From Pseudomonas sp. Seg1 (lineage in GTDB: Bacteria > Pseudomonadota > Gammaproteobacteria > Pseudomonadales > Pseudomonadaceae), in contig NZ_AP021903.1 of NCBI RefSeq assembly GCF_018326005.1, positions 6,507,501-6,571,500 on the forward strand: a stretch of DNA of 64,000 nt. The letters run 5' to 3'. Positions 50,900 through 61,688 of this stretch are shown here, one piece after another. Under the pieces are notes generated by a model. It did no database searches. It was not told the origin of the DNA and worked only from the letters and a program-made list of their open reading frames with translations. Position 1 is the first letter of the stretch; each line of letters begins with the position of its first letter. The position numbers were made by a program, and so were the translations under genes.

Positions 50900-52073
50900 G
50901 CGAACCTCCTTGATCAATATGTGCGCAACGTGCCCAACCGATGGCGCGCTGCCCGTCCGCCGGCAAGCGGCCGTCGCGAAGGCGGGTGAAGGTAAGCAGA
51001 TCCGGGCTTTGTTGCAACGAATAACCGGTGAGCGCATCGGCCCCTTCACAACCTTGGGCCTTAATGGTGATCCGCGCGGGCCATGGGCTGTCGAGGTTGC
51101 CGGGATTGTTCAGCGTGATGTCGTAGAGACCGCCCTGCTCGCTAAAGCTCAGGCCGAGCTGGCTGTGCAACGCATCGCCCCGCGCTACAGCGCGCAACGT
51201 GGTCAGACTCCAGGCGCGCCGGTCATTGGCCAACGGCAGCCGAAACCAGATCAACCCGGCCAGATGCGCAGGCGGATCTTCGCGTAATGCTTTACCGAGT
51301 TGGCTCAGTTGCAACGGATCAGCGAGCAATTCGCGGCGCTGACCGCCGCGCTCAAGCGGTACTTCACTTTCAACCAGCGGTGCGCCGTCGCCATCCGCCA
51401 ACAGCGCCACACCATAGGCCGGTAGCGCTAGGTAAAAGGGTTTAGATGTGATCTTCCCCCAGGCGTCCGCCCATCGCCGTGCCTGCTCGGGATCGAACAG
51501 ACCGCGTCGCGGGTCACTGACGGCATGCACTTGCAGCACGCTGCTATCGACCGCGGCCAGCAGGGTCGGCAGCTGCGCACTGTCGAGCCACGCCGGCAAC
51601 GCGGTGATGCTCAGCGGCAATGACACCGGCAACGCCGAACGCAGATGGCTGAGGAATTTTGCATAGTCCGGCAGCCGGGCGTTGCCGGCATCGTGGTCGA
51701 TTTCCACACCCTGCACCGTGAGGCCTTGCGCCTGCCAGTCCTGGATCACCTGAAGGATTTGCGCCGTGACCTGTTGCTGGTCCAGCGCCTTGAGTTGGCC
51801 GTCAAGACGAATCACTGCGATCAGCGGACGGCCATCGCTTTTCAACAAGGCTGCATCGATTCGCGCCCGGCTCCAGTCCGCCCCCGGAAAAGCCTGCAAC
51901 GCCAACACGCGCAAGGTGGAAAAATCATTTCGGCTATCGCGCAACGCCGCCGCATGGGCGGGCGTCCACTGGCGTTGCCAGACATAAAGTTGCTGGTCGA
52001 GTGGCGGTGCGTCCCGTTGTTCACACCCCGCCAGCAACATCACCGTAATCAGTATCGAATAACCCAACCGCAT
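50886..52073 (-). CDS. DUF3142 domain-containing lipoprotein
   Basis: A 395-residue protein with a lipoprotein signal (LITVMLLAGCEQ, Cys near residue 17). The main domain has the DUF3142 pattern: YVWQRQWTPAHAAAL, GVEIDHDAGNARLPDYAKFLS and LAGLIWFRLP. The barrel-like arrangement of GVEIDHD resembles glycoside-hydrolase-like folds, but no activity is known to me. Start MRLGYSILIT at 52073 is preferred over an ATG/GTG eight codons earlier. First gene of the pair with the TPR-like envelope protein. Confidence 0.84.
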   Translation of the reverse strand: MRLGYSILITVMLLAGCEQRDAPPLDQQLYVWQRQWTPAHAAALRDSRNDFSTLRVLALQAFPGADWSRARIDAALLKSDGRPLIAVIRLDGQLKALDQQQVTAQILQVIQDWQAQGLTVQGVEIDHDAGNARLPDYAKFLSHLRSALPVSLPLSITALPAWLDSAQLPTLLAAVDSSVLQVHAVSDPRRGLFDPEQARRWADAWGKITSKPFYLALPAYGVALLADGDGAPLVESEVPLERGGQRRELLADPLQLSQLGKALREDPPAHLAGLIWFRLPLANDRRAWSLTTLRAVARGDALHSQLGLSFSEQGGLYDITLNNPGNLDSPWPARITIKAQGCEGADALTGYSLQQSPDLLTFTRLRDGRLPADGQRAIGWARCAHIDQGGSHVDP

Positions 52074-52114
52074 GAAATCGCTAATCCCTGCCGACACAAA
52101 AATGCAGGGTACAC

Positions 52115-52143
52115 AAAACCGCCGCGAGCAGGCTCACGGCGGT
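52115..52143 (-). terminator. Intrinsic terminator of the minus-strand polysaccharide operon
   Basis: On the minus strand ACCGCCG (52143-52137), a 12-base loop and CGGCGGT (52124-52118) form a stem followed by TTTT. It lies seven bases past the methyltransferase stop codon. Confidence 0.8.
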
Positions 52144-52149
52144 AAAACT

Positions 52150-52977
52150 TCAGGGCTTGCGGGCAATGATGATCTGACATCTTGGCACCACCGCATCGAG
52201 TGCCTGTTTGATCTGCAACCCGCGCGGAGTTTCCAGCAGTGCCTGCCAGGTAGCCGCCCAGTGGTTGAGCAACGGATGATCGGGGTTGCTCAGGTCAACC
52301 TTCGCTTCCCAGAACAGCAACATCCACATGGCCCAATAGAAACCGTGCTGGCTGTGGCTGATGACTTCCAGCCCCGCCTCACTGACCATCGTCTTGAACT
52401 GCTCTTCGCCGATGATCCGCACGTGGTTGGGCTTCTCGAAGTACACCGGCGCGGCGATACCCTTTTGCAGGTGCTCGGAGCTGGGGTGCGGCACGCTCAG
52501 CAGATACAGCGCGCCCGGTTGGCCGACACGCACCAGTTCGGCGAGAAACTGCGCCGGATCGTCAACGTGCTCGATGACTTCAGTGGACACCACGCGGGTC
52601 GCGGTGCCATCGGCGATCGGCAAGGGGTTGCAGTCGGTGACGTGGCATTCGATGTCGCGCGCCGGGGTATCGCTCAGACGCTGGCGGGTGGCTTCAACCT
52701 TGGCGCCGTCGATGTCGGCGATGATGATCTTCGCCCCGCGCATGCCGCAGAAATGCACGTTGCCGCCATCGCCGCAGCCGACGTCGAGCAGCGTGTCTTC
52801 GGGGCCCACGGGAAAGCCTGTGAACAACTCCCCGGTCTTCTGGTTGAACCAGCCGCTGAGCTCCGAATCGTGGAGGCCGAGCAGGAATGGATCGACCTTG
52901 GGCGCCGGTGGGATGACGGCTGGCGCAACGGCGGGAGCAGGCGCCGCCACTGTGCGTTTCTTCAAAAAGCTCAGCAT
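52150..52977 (-). CDS. SAM-dependent methyltransferase (polysaccharide locus, copy 1)
   Basis: A 275-residue class I methyltransferase. After a Pro/Ala-rich N-terminal stretch comes the segment LHDSELSGWFNQKTGELFTG, then the SAM motif LLDVGCGDGGN and VVSTEVIEHVDDP. The C-terminal half includes LQKGIAAPVYFEKPNHV. It is clearly paralogous to the second methyltransferase of the operon. The likely role is O-methylation of a sugar or capping of a glycan. Its ATG overlaps the acyltransferase stop by seven bases; it is the last gene of a five-gene minus-strand operon. Confidence 0.88.
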   Translation of the reverse strand: MLSFLKKRTVAAPAPAVAPAVIPPAPKVDPFLLGLHDSELSGWFNQKTGELFTGFPVGPEDTLLDVGCGDGGNVHFCGMRGAKIIIADIDGAKVEATRQRLSDTPARDIECHVTDCNPLPIADGTATRVVSTEVIEHVDDPAQFLAELVRVGQPGALYLLSVPHPSSEHLQKGIAAPVYFEKPNHVRIIGEEQFKTMVSEAGLEVISHSQHGFYWAMWMLLFWEAKVDLSNPDHPLLNHWAATWQALLETPRGLQIKQALDAVVPRCQIIIARKP

Positions 52978-54125
52978 GAGGTGGCTCCAGAGGATGGGAC
53001 AGCGGATCGGGACGTACCGAGGCGCGCCACCAGGGCAGCTCCGCGGTTGCGCATGGGCATTTCAACGAAGCGGTAATTGAGTTCGCTGAGCAGCGCGATC
53101 AGGCCCAGGGCAAGCAGCGACGTCAGAATCGGATGCCCGGCAGGACTTGGCAGGCCGGCTGCCTGCAAGCGAAAGATCAATTCACGCACCATTAGATAGG
53201 CCGGAACATGGATCAGGTAGATGCCATAGGAACGGCTGCCGATCCAGGCCATCAGTTGCTGCAATCGGCCGGCCGGCAGCAAGTAATCGCGGTTGTACGA
53301 CGCGATCCACACCAGCAGCGCGCTGAGCACGGTGAGCGAACCGATGCGATAGCTGGCAAACGTAAAGCGGTCGGTGGCCATGAAACACAAGAGCAATCCG
53401 ATGCCCAGCAACACCGCTGTGCCAACCCCGGGCAAGCGCAGAAAGGTCGGCTCCCAGCGTCGATAGGAAGGTTGCGCGCTCCACATTGCCAGCAGCACAC
53501 CAACTGCCAGCGCATCAGTGCGCACAAACATCAGCAACGGAGAGCGCACGGTGAGAATCTGCACCGCGATCAGCGCCAGCAACGCCCAGACCAGGTGTTT
53601 GCGCAACAGCACAATCAGCAGCGGGAACAGCAGGTAGAACTGCTCCTCCAGCGACAGGCTCCAGTAGACGAAACTGCTGCCGTATTCGTAGTGGAAGAAG
53701 CTGTCGGCCAAGCGGAAATTGGCGTACTGCAGCACACCTGCCAGCGTCGCCTGCAGGTTGGCGTACAGCGAACCGAACGCCCCCGAGCGATTGAGAAAGA
53801 CACACGCCAGCAGCATCAGCGCCAGCCACAGCCAGGCCGCCGGCAATAACCGGAAGGCGCGGCGCAACCAGAAATTGCGCGTCTGTTGCCAATACTCCTG
53901 ACGCGTGTTGCAACGGCGCAGTGCCGGGATCAGGCCGCGAGCGATGACAAACCCGGAAATCGCGAAGAACAGATCGACGCCCCACCACGATTGCGTCCAC
54001 ACCTGAATTTTCACCAGCAGCGGCACGGTATCGGTAAACAGACTGCCCTGCACGTGATGGAACAGCACGCCCATTACCGCGACAGCGCGCAAGACTTCGA
54101 TGTCCATGATGCGCTTGTCGCTCAT
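52971..54125 (-). CDS. Membrane acyltransferase (OafA/YrhL family)
   Basis: A 384-residue membrane protein with about ten helices of the acyltransferase 3 family. The N-terminal catalytic His is in VLRAVAVMGVLFHHVQGSL, and WWGVDLFFAISGFVIARGL is the family signature. It adds acetyl or other acyl groups to surface glycans. The C-terminal SGNH domain of longer OafA forms is absent. It overlaps both neighbours (7 and 4 bases). A start at M7 (MDIEVLRAV) is also possible. Confidence 0.9.
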   Translation of the reverse strand: MSDKRIMDIEVLRAVAVMGVLFHHVQGSLFTDTVPLLVKIQVWTQSWWGVDLFFAISGFVIARGLIPALRRCNTRQEYWQQTRNFWLRRAFRLLPAAWLWLALMLLACVFLNRSGAFGSLYANLQATLAGVLQYANFRLADSFFHYEYGSSFVYWSLSLEEQFYLLFPLLIVLLRKHLVWALLALIAVQILTVRSPLLMFVRTDALAVGVLLAMWSAQPSYRRWEPTFLRLPGVGTAVLLGIGLLLCFMATDRFTFASYRIGSLTVLSALLVWIASYNRDYLLPAGRLQQLMAWIGSRSYGIYLIHVPAYLMVRELIFRLQAAGLPSPAGHPILTSLLALGLIALLSELNYRFVEMPMRNRGAALVARLGTSRSAVPSSGATSC

Positions 54126-55009
54126 GGTGCGCCTCCGCCATCCAGTGGCTTGCGCGCGATGATCACCTGACTTTTGGGCATGAACCGGTCCAGCGTCTGT
54201 TTGATCAGCAGCCCGTCAGGCTGATCGAGCAGGCTCTGCCAGGCCCTGGCCCAGTGCTCCATCATCGGCGTGAACGGCTCATGGATACGGTCACGCACGG
54301 CCCCCGTGAGTTCGCGGCCGGCCGCCCGTTCGCCGGCCCAGAAGAAGATCATGCCCATCACCCAGAAAAAACCGCTGGCCTGACGATGCTCGATCACCAG
54401 ACCGGCGTCCTCCACCAGCGCGGCGAAACGCTCCGGAGTAAAAATCTGCACATGATTGGGCGATTGGTAATAACTGGCCGGCGCGATGCCTTTTTGCAGG
54501 TGCTCACCAACCGGGGCCGGCACGCTGAGCAGATACTGCGCGCCAGGACGGCCCATGCGTACCAGTTCGGCCATGAACGCTTCAGGCTGGTCGACATGCT
54601 CGAGCACTTCCATGCACACCACTTTACTGGCGCAACCGTCGGCCAGCGGCAGCGGCAGGCTGTTACTGACCAGCCCCAGATTCAACTGGCGGCTTTGCGC
54701 GTCGACCTGCCGCGCCAGTTCGCGGACCTTGTCGTGTTCACTGTCGGTGAAGATCACTGACGCGCCCTGGCGCACGGCGAACAGTGTCGCTACGCCGTCA
54801 CCGCAACCGACGTCGAGCAACGTATCGTCAGCGGTGATGGCAAAGCCCTTGAGCAACTCGCCGCTGTCACCGAGAAACCAGCCGTCGAGGACCGCGTCGC
54901 GCAACCCGACATACAGTGGTGACGCGGCATCGGGTGCGGCAGGGGCCGGCTCCACGACGGGAACCGCTGCAGGCGCCGGACGCAATCGTGCGAGCAGGCG
55001 CCGGATCAT
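54122..55009 (-). CDS. SAM-dependent methyltransferase (polysaccharide locus, copy 2)
   Basis: A 295-residue class I methyltransferase with the same design as copy 1: a Pro/Ala linker, LRDAVLDGWFLGDSGELLKG, the SAM motif LLDVGCGDGVATLF, VVCMEVLEHVDQP and LQKGIAPASYYQSPNHV. The C-terminus QVIIARKPLDGGG also matches copy 1 (QIIIARKP). Two methyltransferases of one type in one operon suggest two methylated positions, or a methylation and a capping step; which is unknown. Overlaps the glycosyltransferase upstream by four bases. Confidence 0.88.
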   Translation of the reverse strand: MIRRLLARLRPAPAAVPVVEPAPAAPDAASPLYVGLRDAVLDGWFLGDSGELLKGFAITADDTLLDVGCGDGVATLFAVRQGASVIFTDSEHDKVRELARQVDAQSRQLNLGLVSNSLPLPLADGCASKVVCMEVLEHVDQPEAFMAELVRMGRPGAQYLLSVPAPVGEHLQKGIAPASYYQSPNHVQIFTPERFAALVEDAGLVIEHRQASGFFWVMGMIFFWAGERAAGRELTGAVRDRIHEPFTPMMEHWARAWQSLLDQPDGLLIKQTLDRFMPKSQVIIARKPLDGGGAP

Positions 55010-56310
55010 GCGACGGCGACTGGCGCTGATGAAGAGCCGGCCGCTTGCAACAACGGCTCGAGGAACGCCTGTAAACGCTGCTCGGCGCTGGCCTGACTGC
55101 AGAAGCGCTCAAGGCTGCGCACCGCTTCGGCCGACATCGCCGCATAACGCTGTTGATCAGTCTTCGCCACGTCGTAGCTGGCCCGATAAGCCGCGCACAG
55201 CGAGTCCCAATTGGTCATGTAGCGCATCGTGCGATAGGCCGCTCGCGGGTCGTGGGGCCAGGCCGTCAGCTCTTCGGTGAAATCGACGATAAACGCGTTG
55301 TCGGCGCTCACGTAGTCAGCCATCGCGGTGTTCAACGGCGCAATCGCCGGTTTGCCGCAGGACATGAATTCCATCAGCGGCAGGCACTGGCCTTCACCGA
55401 AGGAACTGTTGACCACGTAGCTGGTGGCCTGCACCAGGCGTTCGTAATCGACGTCGGCCAGATAACCGTGGATCAGCACGATCCGGCATTGGTAAGACTG
55501 GTTCTTGTAGAGGTGGTGCAGCATGTCGGTCAACGCCTCGGCGATGTCGTGGTGCGTGAGTTTCAGCACCAGGGTCGCATCGGCGGTATCACGGAACGTG
55601 GTGCAAAACGCGCTGAGCATGTCCTGCCAGTTCTTGCGCCCGTCGTAGGGGTTGAACACCGAGCAATAGACCACGCCGTCAAGCTGCAGCGAGCAATCCT
55701 GCGCCGGCCCGGCGAAGGACAGCGGCGAGCCTTCGCACCGCCCGGGTGGCCCATAGGGGCGTAAATCCACCGTGCGACTGTCGATCAGCAACCCGCGCAG
55801 CGTCAGGGTGATCGGCTCGATGACAGGGCGTCGATCCAAATGTTCACCGCGCGCGGCGAAGCGATCCCACACGGGCGCTGGGATCGCACAGATCGGGTAA
55901 TCCGCGCCCATCGCATTGCGCACGGTGTCGACCGTGAAGCTCGAATGGGTGATCGCCCGGCCGCATGCCTCCAGCACCACCCGCCAATCATGGCGAGGTT
56001 CGCCCTGCCAGTTTTCGGTGGGGATGGTGCTGAACTCCCAGGCAAACACCGGGATGGTCGGGCAGGCGTAATGAATCGGCGTGCGATGCGGCGGCGAGAA
56101 GGACAGAAAAACGCAGTCCTCGCCACGGCTCAGGCAATCGAAATACAGGCGATCAACCAGTTCGTCCGGGTTGCTGACCTCGATCACCTGACCGATTCGC
56201 TCCAGCACCGGGCGGAATTCCTTGAGGACGAAGTAGTAGCTGTACTCGGGGCGGCCGAGGTTCTGCTGGATGTTGCTCTTGTTGGTTTCCGAATGAATGA
56301 TGATCAGCAT
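55006..56310 (-). CDS. Family 4-like glycosyltransferase (copy 1)
   Basis: A 434-residue GT-B glycosyltransferase. The N-terminus NLGRPEYSYYFVLKEFRPV and FLSFSPPHRTPIHYACP are shared with the next protein upstream. The donor-binding C-terminal domain includes VYCSVFNPYDGRKNWQDML, VLIHGYLADVDYERL and the conserved FGEGQCLPLMEFMSCGKPAIAP with the catalytic-type Glu pair. It transfers an unknown sugar in O-polysaccharide or related glycan synthesis. Overlaps its upstream paralogue by seven bases. Confidence 0.87.
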   Translation of the reverse strand: MLIIIHSETNKSNIQQNLGRPEYSYYFVLKEFRPVLERIGQVIEVSNPDELVDRLYFDCLSRGEDCVFLSFSPPHRTPIHYACPTIPVFAWEFSTIPTENWQGEPRHDWRVVLEACGRAITHSSFTVDTVRNAMGADYPICAIPAPVWDRFAARGEHLDRRPVIEPITLTLRGLLIDSRTVDLRPYGPPGRCEGSPLSFAGPAQDCSLQLDGVVYCSVFNPYDGRKNWQDMLSAFCTTFRDTADATLVLKLTHHDIAEALTDMLHHLYKNQSYQCRIVLIHGYLADVDYERLVQATSYVVNSSFGEGQCLPLMEFMSCGKPAIAPLNTAMADYVSADNAFIVDFTEELTAWPHDPRAAYRTMRYMTNWDSLCAAYRASYDVAKTDQQRYAAMSAEAVRSLERFCSQASAEQRLQAFLEPLLQAAGSSSAPVAVA

Positions 56311-57932
56311 GCGGCAGTCCCCGCCTCGGCCATCAGCGGCGTGTTTTCGCTGTTCGCCTTCAGGTCGAAAAACGCCATCACACGCTGCTGCACCGGGGTA
56401 AACCCGCAGTAATCGCGCATGCGCTCATTGGCGGCAGCGGCCATGGCCAGATAGGCCTGCGGGTGGTTTTTGGCCATGGCATAGCTGTCCTCATAAGCGG
56501 CTCTCAATGAGCTCCAGTCCGGGCGATGGCGCACGGTGCGATAGAGGATCCGCACGTCTTCCGGCCAGATCGTCGGCTCGTGACTGGACTTGACGATGAA
56601 GCCGACCTTTTCGTCGATGTAGTCGCGCATCGCCGTGTGATTCGGGGCGATCACCGGTTTGCCGCACGACATGAACTCCATCAGCGGCAAACACAAACCT
56701 TCGCAGCGGGAGGCGTTGACGTAGAAACTCGCGGCACCGTACAACCGGGCGAACTCCTCGTCCTGCAAATAGCCGTGCATGACCACGACCCGGCAGGCAA
56801 ACGGCGAGAGTTGCGACAGCAAGGTGATCAAGTGAACGTAGTAGCTCGCCAGGTCGTTCTGGGTGATTTTCAGCACCAGCGTGGCGTCTTCGTTATCACG
56901 CATGGCCCAGCAAAAAGCGGTGATCAGGTGATGCCAGTTTTTGCGACCGTCTTCAGGGTTGAACACGCTCACGTAGACCACGCCACTGACATCGATGGCC
57001 ACCTGTTCGCTGGTGTCAGGCAATACCGCTTGCGGATGTCCTGCGGGGTCCAGCGCTTCGCTGACCGTGGTGACCACCGGCAGTGGCTGCGGTGCTGGCG
57101 TACGCAATTTCGCCAACCGCTGACGGAGGGAGTCCGGCACCAGATCGCCAACGGCTTCGCGATACCACAACAGCAGATTGTGCTTGAGCAAGAACAGCGG
57201 CGGGTGTTCGCCAGGGCTGGTCAGCGCCCGACAGGCTTCGCGCAGGTAATGCTTGGTGATGAATGCACGCCGACGCCAGGTCAGGGGCGGTGCCGCTTCG
57301 GGCTCGGGTTCCGGCTCAGGTTCAGCCAGGCCGCGAAGTTCCAGTTCCTGCTCACTGTGTATCGGCGCGATCAAGCCATCGGCGGACAGGCCCATCGCGC
57401 GACTGTCGATGATGCAGCCCTTGATCTGCAACGTCGTACCCGGGTTTACCGGGGCTCCTGGATAGTCTTGTCGGACCTGCGCAAAGCGCTCCCACAACGG
57501 TGTGGGTAGCACGAGTACGGGGAAGTCCTCACCCAGGGTTTTACGGATCGCCTGCGCCGTGTGGGTGGACAGGGTAATTACCCGGCCATGACGCGCCAGG
57601 GTCTGGCTCCAGTCCTGGCGGGGATCGTCGTCGCAGCACTCGGACGGGATCGAGTCATATTCCCAGGCAATCACGCAGACCATCGGGCATTGCAGATCGG
57701 TCGGGGCTTTATGCGGTGGCGAAAACGAAAGGAACAGACATTCCTCACCGGCCTGACTCAGCTGTTGATACAGCGGATCGACGTCGGCGACGGACGCCAC
57801 CACATGCACGCGACCAAGGCTTTCCAGCACCGGGCGATAGGCCTTGAGCACGAAGTAGTAACTGTATTCAGGACGACCGAGACTCTGGCTGATGGAACGG
57901 TCGTTGACGTCCGAGTAAAGAATGAAATTCAT
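56304..57932 (-). CDS. Family 4-like glycosyltransferase (copy 2, with central insertion)
   Basis: A 542-residue paralogue of the preceding entry. The N-terminus SLGRPEYSYYFVLKAYRPV and the C-terminal VVMHGYLQDEEFARLYG and CEGLCLPLMEFMSCGKPVIAP align with copy 1. Between them lies an extra stretch of about 100 residues (roughly 190-300) containing EPEPEPEAAPP, a basic helical part (WRRRAFITKHYLREACR) and a hydrophobic LFLLKHNLLLWY. First gene of the minus-strand operon; ATG at 57932 gives MNFILYSDVNDRS. The insertion may hold the protein on the membrane or a partner; unknown. Confidence 0.87.
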   Translation of the reverse strand: MNFILYSDVNDRSISQSLGRPEYSYYFVLKAYRPVLESLGRVHVVASVADVDPLYQQLSQAGEECLFLSFSPPHKAPTDLQCPMVCVIAWEYDSIPSECCDDDPRQDWSQTLARHGRVITLSTHTAQAIRKTLGEDFPVLVLPTPLWERFAQVRQDYPGAPVNPGTTLQIKGCIIDSRAMGLSADGLIAPIHSEQELELRGLAEPEPEPEPEAAPPLTWRRRAFITKHYLREACRALTSPGEHPPLFLLKHNLLLWYREAVGDLVPDSLRQRLAKLRTPAPQPLPVVTTVSEALDPAGHPQAVLPDTSEQVAIDVSGVVYVSVFNPEDGRKNWHHLITAFCWAMRDNEDATLVLKITQNDLASYYVHLITLLSQLSPFACRVVVMHGYLQDEEFARLYGAASFYVNASRCEGLCLPLMEFMSCGKPVIAPNHTAMRDYIDEKVGFIVKSSHEPTIWPEDVRILYRTVRHRPDWSSLRAAYEDSYAMAKNHPQAYLAMAAAANERMRDYCGFTPVQQRVMAFFDLKANSENTPLMAEAGTAAC

Positions 57933-58359
57933 GGCATCCCACGATGAAGCAGCCATTCCGGCAACCTCATGCTATGACGGCCCAGCGTCGGATCAAGCCG
58001 GTCTCACCGGTGCTTGTCCTTACTCTTGAGGCCCGTCTTCGTTCTTGTTTTAGTGGTCGGTTTCACCCTGTTGCGCCAAGCCCACGGCGAACCCCGAGCA
58101 TGGCGACGAGGGGCATTCTAAACACATCCGTCGAGCATTCGTGAACCGCACGGCGAGAAAAAACCTGACTACGCTAATGAGAACTGACCGGTCACGGTTT
58201 GGCCTGTTGAAATTGCCGAGCAATTGGCACAGATTGGTAACAAACAACTACAACATTTGACTTCGCCAGCCCCTCAGACGCTTTTTTCTTTCGATCTGAC
58301 GGATATTTCCTTAAAGCCTGTGGGAAAGTGGCGCAAGTTCAAGACCAAGGGGTCGCTGT
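57933..58359. other. 427-base divergent promoter region without a gene
   Basis: This gap separates the two divergent polysaccharide operons. It has lower GC in its right half, no open frame with a family-like product, no JUMPstart element that I can recognise, and no long inverted repeat. It must hold both promoters. AAGGGG at 58347-58352 is the ribosome-binding site of rmd. Confidence 0.7.
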
Positions 58360-60242
<1,883 letters not shown>

Positions 60243-60245
60243 GCC

Positions 60246-61688
60246 ATGCTGATCCCCGTGATTCTGTCCGGCGGTGCCGGCACCCGTTTGTGGCCGGTGT
60301 CCCGCGAGGGCCATCCCAAGCCGTTCATGACCCTGCCCGACGGCCAGTCGCTGCTGGGCAAGACCTATCAGCGTGCCGCCGCATTGCTGGACGGCTGGGG
60401 CGACATCGTCACGGTGACCAACCGCGAGTACTACTTCCAGAGCAAGGATCACTATTGCGCTGCCCACGTATCGCGCCATCGCGGGCACTTCCTGCTGGAG
60501 CCGAGCGGGCGCAACACCGCCCCGGCCATCGCCGCCGCCGCGCTGTCACTGCAAGCGCTGCACGGCGACGACGCGATCATGGTGGTGATGCCGGCCGACC
60601 ATTTGATCGTTAATCAGAACGCACTGAAAACAGCGGTCGAGCACGCCGTCAATCTGGCGAAGGACGGTTATCTGGTGACGTTCGGCGTGCTGCCGACCGC
60701 CCCGGAAACCGGCTTCGGCTACATCGAGACCGGTGCGCCACTGGACGCCAAAGGCGCAGCGAAAGTGCAGCGCTTTGTGGAAAAACCCGACCTGGACACC
60801 GCCACACACTACCTGGAGAGCGGTAACTTCCTGTGGAACTCGGGGATGTTCTGCTTCGCCACCGCCACCGTGATCGCCGAACTGCAATTGCATGCACCTG
60901 AGTTGCTGGAACAGACCCGCGCGTGCATGGCCGCCAGCGCTCCGGTGGAAACCGTCGGCTGCCTGCAACAGGAACTGTCGCCGGCGCTGTTCGCCGAGAT
61001 CACTGACATCTCCATCGACTACGCGCTGATGGAGCGTTCGGAAAAAGTCGTGGTAGTGCCCGCCGGTTTCGACTGGAGCGATATCGGCTCATGGGGCGCG
61101 GTGGCCGCGTTGGTGCCGGCGGATGCCGACAACAACCGCGCCAGCGGTGAAGCGATTTTCATCGACAGCCACAACAATTTCGTCCAGAGCGAAGGCCGCC
61201 TGGTCGCCGCTGTCGGTGTCGATAACCTGATCATCGTCGACACCGCCGACGCCGTGCTGGTGGCCCACGCCGACCGCGCACAGGATGTGCGGCGGGTGGC
61301 CAAACAGCTCAAGGACAAATCCCACGAAGCCTATCGCCTGCATCGTACGGTCAGCCGTCCGTGGGGCACCTACACCGTGCTGGAGGAAGGTCCGCGCTTC
61401 AAGATCAAGCGCATCGTGGTCAAGCCCGGCGGCAAGTTGTCCCTGCAGATGCACCATCACCGCAACGAACACTGGGTGGTGGTCGAAGGCATGGCCAAGG
61501 TCACCAACAACGGCGCCGGCACGCATCTGGTGGCCAAGAACGAATCGACGTTCATTGCCGCCGGACACCGGCATCGCCTGGAAAACCCCGGCGTCATCGA
61601 TCTGGTGATCATCGAAGTGCAGAGCGGCGAATACCTGGGTGAAGACGACATCGTGCGCTTCGAAGACGATTACGGCAGGACGGCCTGA
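60246..61688 (+). CDS. wbpW: Mannose-1-phosphate guanylyltransferase/mannose-6-phosphate isomerase (WbpW/ManC type)
   Basis: A 480-residue bifunctional enzyme that supplies GDP-mannose. The N-terminal nucleotidyltransferase domain has ILSGGAGTRLWPVSREGHPK and FVEKPD; the C-terminal cupin isomerase domain (from about 350) has RPWGTYTVLEEGPRFKIKR and LQMHHHRNEHW with metal-binding His. It follows gmd by three bases. Other genomic copies such as algA are possible; the position in the rmd-gmd operon indicates the A-band-type copy. Confidence 0.92.
   Translation: MLIPVILSGGAGTRLWPVSREGHPKPFMTLPDGQSLLGKTYQRAAALLDGWGDIVTVTNREYYFQSKDHYCAAHVSRHRGHFLLEPSGRNTAPAIAAAALSLQALHGDDAIMVVMPADHLIVNQNALKTAVEHAVNLAKDGYLVTFGVLPTAPETGFGYIETGAPLDAKGAAKVQRFVEKPDLDTATHYLESGNFLWNSGMFCFATATVIAELQLHAPELLEQTRACMAASAPVETVGCLQQELSPALFAEITDISIDYALMERSEKVVVVPAGFDWSDIGSWGAVAALVPADADNNRASGEAIFIDSHNNFVQSEGRLVAAVGVDNLIIVDTADAVLVAHADRAQDVRRVAKQLKDKSHEAYRLHRTVSRPWGTYTVLEEGPRFKIKRIVVKPGGKLSLQMHHHRNEHWVVVEGMAKVTNNGAGTHLVAKNESTFIAAGHRHRLENPGVIDLVIIEVQSGEYLGEDDIVRFEDDYGRTA

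Noticed and set aside
58224..58237. Sigma-54 promoter-like TTGGCAC...TTGG upstream of rmd
   Set aside because: The spacing between the two elements is three bases instead of the required five, so it is not a proper -24/-12 promoter.
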